Shown piece after piece: positions 34,483-44,200 of a stretch of 64,000 bases of DNA (its first letter is position 1; each line of letters begins with the position of its first letter). Source of the stretch: Climacium dendroides (lineage: Eukaryota; Streptophyta; Bryopsida; Hypnales; Climaciaceae); NCBI GenBank assembly GCA_950106755.1, contig OX467084.1, positions 5,332,001 to 5,396,000 of the forward strand, in the 5' to 3' direction. Below the pieces are notes generated by a model, which was not told the DNA's origin, ran no database searches, and saw only the letters and a program-made list of their open reading frames with translations. The position numbers were made by a program, and so were the translations under genes.

Positions 34483-35118
34483 TCATTTAATTGTACAAAT
34501 TAAGTACTCCAAATGAAAGAAAATTGCTAACTCAATGAAAAGGATCACCATGTGAGTGGACAGTATCGGGTGATGCCTGACTGTGTCTTGCAGCTGCAAC
34601 CCCTCCAACCTCTCGATTTGCTCATTCATAATATCGTCGACTCTCTCATGGTGATGGTCCTGGTCCCCCTGCAACCTCGCAATTTGTTCATGCACTACAT
34701 TTTCTCCAGGCTGTTGGTGATGATCCTCCTGGTCCCTGGAGAGTACTGGGCGATGTCGGTGCGCTCGTGGATGAAACGGGACCGCCCTTTGCACCATCCC
34801 TTGTACCCTTTGGCGATGTTCATGGTTCCTGATCCCTCGCGACAGGTGATGCACTGTGGGGTGGTTGATTCGCTCAGACAATCGTCTTCGAACTCTCGCA
34901 CTCGCGATTTCAAGTATCTCTTGCATAGCTTCCAGTTGCAAAGCTTCCTGGTCCGTGGGCACTGGGCGATGTGCTGTGCGATTACGCAACCGAGCAACTC
35001 GTCTCGCAGACGCTCTCTGACATCGAAGAACTCTCTGGTCTTGCTCTATGAGATATTGCTGGATTCTCTCGACGAGCTGCCTGTCGCTGCTCTCCAAAGG
35101 AACTCGAAAGGAATCCAT
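34483..35118 (-). CDS. Hypothetical His-rich repeat protein, 211 aa
   Basis: The open frame starts MDSFRVPLESSDRQLVERIQ. Composition (R, Q, E, H, L) and GC content differ from neighbouring AT-rich chance frames. Two internal 22-23-residue repeats are visible: DQEDHH..VVHEQIARLQG (129-151) and DQDHHH..IMNEQIERLEG (152-173). Three shorter echoes are HRPV at 50-53, HRPV at 122-125 and HHPI at 182-185. Residues 188-209 are hydrophobic (MVILFIELAIFF) and could be a membrane segment or read-through of an intron, since a donor-like GTGATC follows M190. A TATA box on the same strand at 35,317-35,322 would place transcription start about 170 bp upstream of the ATG. I do not recognise the family. The 73-aa frame at 39,291 starts similarly (MDSLRLQL). 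Confidence 0.5.
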   Translation of the reverse strand: MDSFRVPLESSDRQLVERIQQYLIEQDQRVLRCQRASARRVARLRNRTAHRPVPTDQEALQLEAMQEILEIASARVRRRLSERINHPTVHHLSRGIRNHEHRQRVQGMVQRAVPFHPRAHRHRPVLSRDQEDHHQQPGENVVHEQIARLQGDQDHHHERVDDIMNEQIERLEGLQLQDTVRHHPILSTHMVILFIELAIFFHLEYLICTIK

Positions 35119-35316
35119 TGTTTTAAACTACAAGAAGTCTACAAGAGGACGAGTCATTATTAGAAATCAAGTCTCTTTGTCAGTGCGATCAAGCCCTTCT
35201 CCACTGCAGCCTCACTGGATTAATTAATGCCACTTCGACTTTAGCTCTAGTCACAGAAAATGTAATCGCTAAGCAACAAAATATTTCAAAGTGTCGATGG
35301 GCAGGAGGGCCTGGGC

Positions 35317-35322
35317 TTTATA
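35317..35322 (-). promoter_or_regulatory. Candidate TATA box for the 34,483-35,118 gene
   Basis: TATAAA within GATATAAAGCCC on the minus strand, about 200 bp upstream of the ATG. Positional inference only. Confidence 0.35.
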
Positions 35323-35604
35323 TCAGGCCCTGAGTTGATCAAGCCTCGGTAGTGAGATTCGGCCTCAATTAATCTACACAAGCCATGTGTACTCAGGGTC
35401 ATCTGTGTTCGTCAGTGAAGCCTAGGTTGGTGATGAAGTACAGCTCTGTAAGGAGCCGATGGTAGCTAGTCTCGAGAGTGGGGATAGAAAGCCACGACCA
35501 CCCATCCGTAATTTAGTGGAAATCCTATTTGTTACTAGTTGGCAAAATTGGAGCAACTGGAGGAGGATCTCAACTAGGAACCACTGCACGCACAGGGGTC
35601 TCAT

Positions 35605-35729
35605 ATTCAGTTCCCGGTGTTAAAATTCCCAGCGAGTGCCACTTTCTCCGGTGCTTTCCCGGTATTCCCAGTGTACGACACACAGGGAAAAGTGGGACTC
35701 ACCGGGAATTTTAACACCGGGAACTGAAT
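35605..35729. mobile_element. Foldback MITE, 125 bp, 26-bp perfect terminal repeats
   Basis: ATTCAGTTCCCGGTGTTAAA at the left is exactly complementary to TTTAACACCGGGAACTGAAT at the right, as part of 26-bp arms. Imperfect pairing continues inward ('gtgccacttt' with 'aaagtgggac'). It is unusually GC-rich for this region. No clear target duplication was identified. Confidence 0.65.
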
Positions 35730-35999
35730 TTGAGTTTCCTGATAACCGGACTCTTTCAAATTCTTGTATGGACGCTTATCTGAAATCTCAGATCTAATTA
35801 TGTTTAAGTTGCTTTCAATTTTGGAGCTTGGAAGCAAAATTGCACATGGAATATTGTCTTTAATGGAAAATATTGATGTTTCCAAATCTAATGCCTGGTG
35901 TGAGTGGTGTTAATCCGAGGCGACTAGAAAAGTGTCTTCGGGCCATGAAATACAAATTTAGCAAAAATATTATCACAGTGTTGGACATTTTTCCATTTG

Positions 36000-37660
36000 A
36001 ATGAATATGACCATTTAAATTCGATCTCAGCTAATGGTTAATTGAATTCTCAACTGCTAGCTTGAACGATCTTGAACGATCCATTCCAGATTCAAGTACA
36101 ACAAAGACTCGATTTGAATGCACCAGACCAAATTACACGAGGCCCCAATGCCAATCCCGACTCCCCAGACTAAACAAGAACGACTGACGGGTTGAATCTC
36201 ACTACCGAGGCCTGCACCACTTAGACCTTCATAAATTCAAAGAGACTACGCCTTGTTGCCATAACCATATTCTACTATCTCCTGATTGATAAGAAATCCC
36301 TTTAGAGCGATCTGAGAGTTTGAGCGTATTGGTGCGTTGGAGAACCTCCAGTACGTTACATCAGTTTCCTTGCTCTAGATCATAAAGGGATACAGATCGT
36401 TTGGGGTTACTGTGCATTTGAACTCGCCATGTGCGTAATCTGTTCAAGTACTTACATCTAGCAAAGTGAAGAAGTGTATGAACTAATGAGGAGTATTAAG
36501 AATGACGAGCACTGATCGTCCAAGTTGATCGGTCGATCGATATGGAAGGACGGAGGCGTGCAATCGACTCTGTCATCCACCACCGACAGCATCGTCGATG
36601 CTAACTTACCAAATGTGCTGAAGTGCTTCATCTGCCTGGAGCCCCCGGCTGATCCGATTTCGACCTCGTGCGGTCACGTGTGGCCATGCATGTACCAGTG
36701 GCTCCAAAAGCGGCCGAAGCCATGCCCAGTTTGAATTGCAGATACACCTTACTAAGAGACCTCGACATCATTCCTCTCTACGGTGTGGAGGATCTTGTGA
36801 AGAGCCCAGCAACACCAACGGCCGTCCTGGTGAGACTACAGTTTCAACCAGTTTTACCCCACCACGCCCCCGCAATCCACTCTTGGTCGACACGGCTACT
36901 GCACGCACGGACGACGCTACAGGCTTTGAGAACTTCCACTCTGTAAGCAGTGTGGTCACTCCAAGCTCTGTGCTCACTGGATACCAGATATCTATAAGCG
37001 AACTGTCTCATGCACTTAGCTTCTAAATAGCCCGAGCACACGATATGGCGATACAGCGAATTAATTTACTGGATCAGAAGAACAATTTGCTACCAGGAAA
37101 CGGTATCTTGAGATGAGAGCTTGAGGTAAGAGACTGGCAGCTCTTCCTTGAGAGACACCAGAAGTTGCAGAGTGATGCCCGTGTGAGCGAATTGGAGCGA
37201 AGGAACTTCTTGTTGGTTCGAGAGGCTGGAGCGAGTCACTCGAGAGTGGCGGTTCTTCGAGAGGGGAATCCAAATGGGGAACACATTGCAAGACTTCAAA
37301 GCGGTTGGATCGAGCGAATTAGCAACTGCAACTGGTGGAGTACAGGATTGTGAATTCAACTGATGGTTAATTGTTTATAAAGAATATCTAGACCCCATAA
37401 TTGTCACAATCGCCGAATTTTGGCTGTATTTGTCGGCACACCGAAGGCTGGATTTTTGAGGAAATATCTGAGTAGTTTTGTGTCACCCAACTAAAAATTG
37501 GAGACTATTGAAGTTCTCAAACCTGAAGTAGGAGTTTTCCATCTGCTATAAATATAGCTTGTTCACTTGTGTCAGAGAAAAAAGAAATTAAAAAAAAAAA
37601 AAAAAGTAATTTAAAAAAATAAAACTATACTGAAATTGGAGCTTGAAAAATTGAAATGTC
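36000..37660 (+). repeat. Right arm of the inverted segmental duplication
   Basis: It matches the left arm (27,960-33,400) in reverse order and orientation without the intervening insertions. Blocks are 'gagaattcaat' (complement near 36,035), the 'gaatctcactaccgaggcct' region (36,190-36,215), 'gaacctccagtacgtta' (36,340), 'tttccttgctct' (36,365), 'tgtgcatttgaactc' (36,411), the RING pseudogene, and the 3' flank through 'ggagcttgaaaaatt' (37,640). This arm is compact, so it better preserves the ancestral spacing. Confidence 0.7.
36502..37353 (+). pseudogene. Broken copy of the RING E3 ligase
   Basis: It aligns end to end with 28,245-29,099 (852 against 855 nt). Damage is clear. Two bases are lost soon after the ATG, shifting the frame. 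A 6-base loss removes F60 and the zinc ligand C61 (CGHV then WPC). A 5-base insertion puts TGA where C79 should be. Further shifts and a stop follow in the coiled-coil part. It cannot make a working RING protein. It was a full copy before decay, since both flanks are also duplicated. Confidence 0.92.
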
Positions 37661-37683
37661 CTTACCCCAAGGCTGACCAATGA

Positions 37684-37760
37684 TGGTTGAGTGGGTTGAG
37701 ATTCAGGATTGTAGTTCTGTCAATTCCTACCGCAATGTGAATTCTAGGTTCAATCACCTA
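37684..37760 (+). repeat. Possible tRNA-derived SINE head
   Basis: TGGTTGAGTGGGTTGAGA resembles a pol III A box (TRGYNNARNNGG). AGGTTCAATCACC, about 60 bp downstream, resembles a B box (GGTTCRANTCC). The surroundings do not fold into a full cloverleaf by eye. The 3' boundary and tail were not identified. Confidence 0.35.
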
Positions 37761-39290
37761 GCTTGATGAAGAAGTCTAAAACTCTCACCCTCTGGCAGGG
37801 ATATTACCTTCGGAGAAATTGCCTGGGTACGGTACTATCAGTCTCGTTACTTATTGCTTTGACCTGGTCGTTGCAGCCAATTGTTTATTGCACTATGTAA
37901 ATGGGTATGGCACCGCGCACAATGGAGTACACTGAGCGCCATATTTGTTAGAGTGACAAAATTTCATGAAAATTGCACTTTCTAAACGGACATTGGGAAC
38001 TCCAAATCTATTCCTGTCCTAGTTTCAAGGTTTTGTGCACTGAATCGTCAAAATTTTGTCACTCTGAAACATGCCCACTTAACAAATACTCCGTATGGTC
38101 ATAGTGCAGGGTGAAACGTATGCAAGATATTTGTACTGACTACTGAATGATGCATGATTCGATTCAATTCCCACTGAAATGGTGTTTTTCTGAATGCCAA
38201 TTTTGATATTCTGATATTCAAGTTAGTGCCCAGAGCAGAGAGAAAAAAATAGGTCTAACCACTAATGCAGATTTTTGTTGAATCACTTGGATGACTCAAA
38301 CTCCCTGTCCATTATCGTCAAACTTCACTAAATCCACGCGATTCTGGGCGAAAAAATTGTCATACATCTACACAAATCTCCAAGAACTAAGACTGGTAAG
38401 GAGTGAAATTTCAGGTCAAGCGTCCTGAAATGTGCCAAAGTGGTGAGTATTTTGCCATTTTTAAACGTAATTGACGGGGTTAAATGTCACTGAAATCTAC
38501 CATTTCCACGAATCTCGATCAAGTTCGTCATATTGACATGTTCTTTAAAATGACCTGTTTCAGAATGCCAAAAACGTATAATTCAAATAATCAAAATGTG
38601 CATAACACTTCAAACTAGGACGAGTGTAAGTCTGAGGTTCAGTCGGTTGACTTGGAAAATGTTGAATTCTTGAAAACAGGGATTCTAACGAACATAACGA
38701 TAGTTTTATATAAAGTGTCTTGATAAGGAGCTTCAGTGCTACAAGAGTACAATCGTAAAGTCAAGAAGCAAATGGAAGTCGATCGTGTTCGTCACGAATG
38801 ACATAAACAGAAAACAGAGCTTCATACTTTATTGATCATCAAGACTCAAGACAATTGGCGCTCTAATTTCCAAATCAGAGGACTAAACAGTGTAGCTCAT
38901 CGCAATTTGAAACTTAGGAGACAAATGTGCGCCTTATTATAGGTCACTCAAGGACCAATATTTCTAATCCATCAAGCCAGTACCGACACTCAAATGCTAA
39001 CCTCAACAAGAACTTTCACCTCACAATCAAGTGCATGAAGCTTGAGAGACGTTAGTTGACTTCGTTCAGCTACTTTCACTGTTAATGCGAAGTCGGTAGC
39101 TAGCTAGCAATTAAATGACAAATGAAATAAATAAAACTAGATGTATAATTGTCAGTATTACTCCGGACATGGAATCGACTACAGTGCAAACAACGTATCG
39201 ATCTGAACGATTTTGAGAAGAACGCCCTTGCAAATGCATTCTTGAGGAGGCTGGCATGGGGCTCCAAATGCATTGCGATGTTGACATCAT
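37761..39290. other. Intergenic DNA of moderate GC
   Basis: More balanced in composition than most of the window. Near-complementary words around 37,965 ('ttgtcactc') and 38,055 recur, but no gene, clear repeat unit or RNA gene is recognised. Its right end may include the 3' end of the minus-strand gene at 39,291. Confidence 0.35.
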
Positions 39291-39512
39291 TCACGACTTC
39301 TTGTTGCAGTGAGGGCAGTTGTCAGGCAGGCAAACGTGAGGATTAGGAGTTGGATCTCCTTCAGCAGCAGCGTGTTGACTTGCAGTACTCAACCTCCTTC
39401 TGGGGGTGTTGCATTTGGGGCAGTCACCTCCTGGCAGGCAATAGTGATCGGTAGTGCGATTCCCATGTCCTTCGGAGGGTGATGCAATCAGCTGCAGCCG
39501 AAGAGAGTCCAT
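39291..39512 (-). CDS. Small cysteine-motif protein, 73 aa, unrecognised
   Basis: The frame reads MDSLRLQLIASPSEGHGNRT.. and ends ..PHCNKKS. It carries two similar cysteine boxes: YCLPGGDCPKCN at 24-35 and VCLPDNCPHCN at 60-70 (C-x5-C-x2-C and C-x4-C-x2-C), separated by a polar linker. The boxes could bind a metal or form disulfides; no signal peptide is visible. A minus-strand TATA box lies at 39,751-39,756, and a 50-aa frame (39,595-39,747) lies between it and this ATG. I cannot assign a family. Composition and repeat structure argue for a real product. Confidence 0.45.
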   Translation of the reverse strand: MDSLRLQLIASPSEGHGNRTTDHYCLPGGDCPKCNTPRRRLSTASQHAAAEGDPTPNPHVCLPDNCPHCNKKS

Positions 39513-39594
39513 GATCGCTGCCGAAATTCACGAACTGCTACAAGATGCTCGACGAGTTAGACTGATGCTAAAAGAGGCTTGATGAGTCAGACTG

Positions 39595-39747
39595 TTACAG
39601 CAAATTGCTAGCTAACGCAACGTGACTGAAACGCTCACTCGTAATGAATGACTTAGGAGCTGGGCAATGAAGGTCAAGATCGACACTGGATCCACAAACT
39701 GGAGATGATGATCGAATAGCTGGTAGAGTTTCTGTTGGAATCGCCAT
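39595..39747 (-). CDS. Short upstream frame, 50 aa
   Basis: MAIPTETLPAIRSSSPVCGS.. to ..HVALASNLL, beginning just downstream of the TATA-like element. It could be an upstream frame in the leader of the 73-aa gene, a first exon, or chance. Composition is protein-like (S, P, L, T). Confidence 0.25.
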   Translation of the reverse strand: MAIPTETLPAIRSSSPVCGSSVDLDLHCPAPKSFITSERFSHVALASNLL

Positions 39748-39750
39748 GAA

Positions 39751-39756
39751 TTTATA
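39751..39756 (-). promoter_or_regulatory. Candidate TATA box
   Basis: TATAAA in the context GGCTGTATAAATTC on the minus strand, upstream of the 50-aa and 73-aa frames. Positional inference. Confidence 0.35.
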
Positions 39757-40297
39757 CAGCCAGTCGTGCTCAGCGGGCAGGCAAATTAATTTATACCACT
39801 TGATTAAAACATATCAGGCTAACGTAAGACTTTCTTTTCAAACCAATCTATTACCACAATTTCTAGTAAACAGAGTCTCCAAATGCAAGTTCCGGGTCCA
39901 AACTCACTGGATGTCCAGAGACTCCAGCAGACTTCACCAAGAGCACTCTCAATAATTGGAAGTTTCGTCACATTAATCATTTAATTGACGGTCAATTAGT
40001 TCCGTCCTACTGGCAATGACAAACCATTAAGCTAACTAGCTGGATTACCTGATATTATTTTCCAGCTTACATACTACAGTCATGGTTGTAATGCAAATCG
40101 TCTTCAAATTAACCAAGATTAAGACTTGACGGTACTTTGGGTGCATTGAATAACGGAATTGAAGTCGTGCATTTGTTGGTAATATGTTGCAGAAATCAAA
40201 GAAATCAAGCTTCACAAACTGGATCTGCTTGGAAGTTTGGTTCCGAGCAGTGATCGATCGAGTCTTGCAGTCAACGTCGCTCCCAAGAACAAGAGTA

Positions 40298-40792
40298 CTA
40301 GCAAGTCATGCACGATATTGCGAAGACCAACCCAAACCAATGTTGGCTCGCCCCCTCCTCCCCGTCTCGCCCCACTCTCCCAATCCACAAGAACTGTAGT
40401 ACCATCGGTTGTTGACTTGAAGTAGGTTTAGAAAGAGCGAGTTCCTTGATTTCTTGTAGAATTGTGGTATTTCCGCACACCATTTTGCGATTGCGGTAGT
40501 GATAAGCGTCTTGATGACTGTGCACAAGTGTCTGATTAATATCTCTGTCCCACCAAATTCGCTTGGGTCCCTCGTCATCTGGACACGATCCCACGGGTTG
40601 CCAGGAGCCGTCACTTAGCTTTGGGGCAGTCACGCACATATATCGATAGGAGACTGAAGTAATTGTGGGCAGTGTCAGTCGGCAGCTGAAATTAATTTTC
40701 AATTCAGAGTCAACGGAGAATTTTGGTGCTTTGTTGCCAGTCTTGGAAACACAATATATCACGTGAGCATAGATCGATCGAACTTGCTCCAT
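40298..40792 (-). CDS. Unrecognised coding exon, 164 aa
   Basis: The frame starts MEQVRSIYAHVIYCVSKTGN. It contains ..CRLTLPTITSVSYRYMCVTA.. and GSCPDDEGPKRIWWDRDINQ, then ..CGNTTILQEIKEL.., and stops after ..AISCMTC. It remains open 5' of the Met to 40,879 with coding-like residues (..YIDQPGPATIQNFPD..), so the true start or an exon junction may lie upstream. The upstream side is interrupted at about 40,920 by a dispersed repeat. About seven cysteines and a tryptophan pair are notable. The last 40 residues (RVGRDGEEGASQHW..) may be read-through past a splice site. No family recognised. Confidence 0.45.
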   Translation of the reverse strand: MEQVRSIYAHVIYCVSKTGNKAPKFSVDSELKINFSCRLTLPTITSVSYRYMCVTAPKLSDGSWQPVGSCPDDEGPKRIWWDRDINQTLVHSHQDAYHYRNRKMVCGNTTILQEIKELALSKPTSSQQPMVLQFLWIGRVGRDGEEGASQHWFGLVFAISCMTC

Positions 40793-40929
40793 TTGCTCTG
40801 TTGTCTGTACCGTCGGCGATCGATCTGGGAAGTTCTGAATGGTTGCGGGCCCAGGTTGATCGATGTATCCGCGTTGAAATCACATGTATGGATGTTGTGT
40901 TCTAAGGGAAAGTTCTGAGTGCACCCTAA

Positions 40930-41210
40930 GGCGACTGGATATTTAGCTACTGAACTTGGTTCCCAAAGACTATTAAATTCAAGTCTACTTAAAAAGGTAT
41001 TTAAAAAGGTATGTTCACAATCCAATCTAGAAGTAGATCTAAATTTTTTCTTAAGACCCTCAGTAACAACACTCTTTAACACCAAGAATGCAAACATACT
41101 TTTAGGTAATTTTTACACATACAGATCATATTTGCACACATCAATCTGTGGTGTGCAAATTGTACCTTGTGCTTACATGGTCCCATGATTGGTGTTGGGG
41201 GACTGTGGGT
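40930..41210 (+). repeat. Dispersed host repeat with an empty TTAA site
   Basis: 'gtaacaacactctttaacaccaag' (41,063-41,086) matches the joined flanks of the TTAA element at 3,162-4,530, with a single TTAA at 41,076-41,079. Similarity extends left ('aatctaga.gtag' blocks) and right ('gcaaacata', 'acacat'). A third relative with 'aagtgcaaacatattttt' lies near 29,270. Confidence 0.65.
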
Positions 41211-44200
41211 GTACATTTTTCACAAATTAAGACATCAAAGTACCTATTCTCTTGAGATTTTTCACTTTTCTAATTCTCCTACTTAGAGAACTTTTTTATG
41301 CTTTTCCTTCTTGGGGTATTATTTTCCTAGAGGTGTATACATTGTATACATTGGCCATATATATATTTAATTTTTTTTAAATTTAAAGTATTCCAAAAAA
41401 ATAGCATGAAAATAGCTAATGTACAAAACCTGTCAATCATTCTTACAATCACCCTTTTGTTAAATTGACACAATTTTGGATGGCAGAGATAGTGACGTTC
41501 AACTTCACAAAGCTCTAAAGCTCTAAAACCTAGGTTTGGTATTGATATCATCAATTTTGTTAACTTGGCATGATCCTGAGCCAAAAATTCTAACCCAAAT
41601 CTAAGCAAAGTTCTAAGAACTTACTCAGGTACTATAGATTTACATTAGTCCACAAATTGAAATTGCTCATGCTCAGAAAATGTACCGACTGTCAGGGTTC
41701 GTTATGTCTTGTTTACTCAGCTTTGCAGCACGGGTCGTTACCATAATTCCTGAACATTGAAAATCGTAAAGTTTTATTGTGTGCCAAAAATAACTTTTTC
41801 AAAAATCTTGTGGGTATGGTTTAGTACCGTTGGATCACAACTCGTCGGTATACACGCGTCGTTTCAGTCTCCAATTATATACAGAGTTACGACTCCAGTT
41901 TATTAGTCGGTAGATTGTCGGTAGGATTGTCACCAACTGAATGGCAATTTCACCAGTCTTTTCTTAGTTTCTAGAACCTCAGATCTACACTGCCTGATCT
42001 TAGTTTTTAGAGTTTCGCGCTTCGAAAGTCGAAACAAACCATCGCAGACTTAAACTTTTTGACTCAGGATCATTTGAAACTTAAAAGTTTGGGTGGTGCT
42101 CAGGCCAGATCCCCACTTCTTAGAACTTCGAATTGATTGGTTTTTATTTCTTGATTTCTTTTCCTTCAAGGGCCGCAGCTGGACTGACACGACGCACCAT
42201 CAAAGGCAACCTGGCTTGAGGAAATTCTGGGAATTTGGGTAGCATATCCCCTTATTTCTGCTTTTTGACATAGCCTGTCGAAGTTTATTCCGCTTGAAAA
42301 GACTCAAATTATTATTTTGAAATTTGAAGTCTGTACTGGTGGCAGCCATGATCGCCATGGCTACCATATCTGGTGATTGTGACCACGTGATGAACAGAAG
42401 AGCTTCTCATTTACGTAATTGATATATGCAATAGTTCTGATATTGAACAATTTCTTTCACATTTTATGGATTGAATTTCAGGAGATATTGTTTGAAAAAT
42501 CTGTAAGTTAAGGCTGTATATACATAATGTCTGGCTCTTGACCACTGAATGAATTGCATGTTCTTGGAACTGGGTTTGCAAAGGCCCGTCGCCCCCCCTG
42601 GAAGCCGTCATCATCGAAACGAGAAAAATCAGGATGCAAAATCAGGAAGTTTGGAATACTTAGGAACTTGCTCCCCATTTTGCGGTTTGATCGAGAGGTC
42701 CCTCAACAAACAACATGACATTATTCACCTACGTTTATTACAGTAGTAGCCTGCTGTCCTTGAGATTCAAGGAGAAAATTCAAGGCAATTTATGTACTAA
42801 ATAATATGAAGATAATAATGTTATTAACTAGCAAGTGAAGAAGACCATTCACATTGGTGTCAATGTTCGGCTTCATTTGAAAAGATCGACTCGTCTCACG
42901 TGCTCATGGACCACATGATGTTGCCGTGTGATGCTGCATCACTTCAGGTGGAACTACCACCAATTACCCAACTCCGCCACCTGCAAGTTCCTCCCATTTT
43001 CGTCACTTGACATACCTATTACCACAATCTTATTAATTCTTCATCATGATCTTGTACTTGGGGAGCAGACACATCAACCCACGCTTCAACAATGGTCTGG
43101 TCACGCTTCAAGAAGGGTTTACTCACAGTTGAACATTTCAGCGCTGAAAAATCACAAAAGATTCAATTCTTGTCGGAATGTCTTCATTCTTTTTGCAATT
43201 GACTTCTCTCAAACAATTCAATCTCTCCAAAGTACTTAAATAACAGATTTGTGTGGTAATGGATAGGTTCTACCTTATTTCATTATATTTTCAACTTTTG
43301 ACCATTGTTGTGCCTCTACTTTTTATTATTCAATGGAGCCTTTTGACTTGCAAAACAAGATTATGAAAATTCTAACTCCTCCTTCGATGTGAGAGGTGCT
43401 TGAGAGATGCATTCAATATATTCCTTATGTAACCATGTAAGTGAACATTGAGGAAAGAGGTAGTATTTGTCAATGTGTAGTTCAAAGTACAAATAAGAAG
43501 GGTGGAAAGTGAATTGCACTAAATTGGAAATAGCCTATAAAGCACAAGCCAAAAATTGTGACATGTATCTTCATGAAGGTCTAAGTTCAAGCCACAAAAC
43601 TAGGACAATTTTAGATTTTGGATTCAAGCTATGTATATTAAATTTGGATTCGAGCTACACATCCTAAATCGCATCAAAGGAATGAAACATCACCAATTTA
43701 ACGAAATTGGTGTTAGGTGTATTTTTTACCTAAAATTTGTATGTGTATTATGCCCATTATGTCTTTTTTTTATATTTGTAATTTTTTTTCTTTTGCTAGA
43801 AAGATTGCATATTGGAATCTATATCCTTGCCTATTTTGAATATAGGACGGATATTTGGTTAAAATGGTAATATTCTTCTGCCATTTTTTCATTCATTTTC
43901 TAAGACTAGTATAGATTTCAAATGACATAGTCTAGGGCTGATTTACATTCAAACCACATGGTCTAAACCTAAAAGTGCCAAGGTTGTGGAATATTGCCAT
44001 TTAACCGAAATATCTATTATAGATCCTAAATTTGAATTAGAATGTTCTAAATATAGCCCTAAAATATTTAAAATAAAAACAAATAAATATTAAATTTTTC
44101 CTAGGTATAGTGCTTTTGAAAGTTTGCAACATAATAATAAAGAGACTTTCAAAATTGTTGATATCCATGTATTCAAGTACTCCAAATATAAACTTAATTA

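Noticed and set aside
42928..43239. 103-aa plus-strand frame
   Set aside because: No motif, no promoter or splice support; composition is ambiguous and it is not conserved elsewhere in the window.
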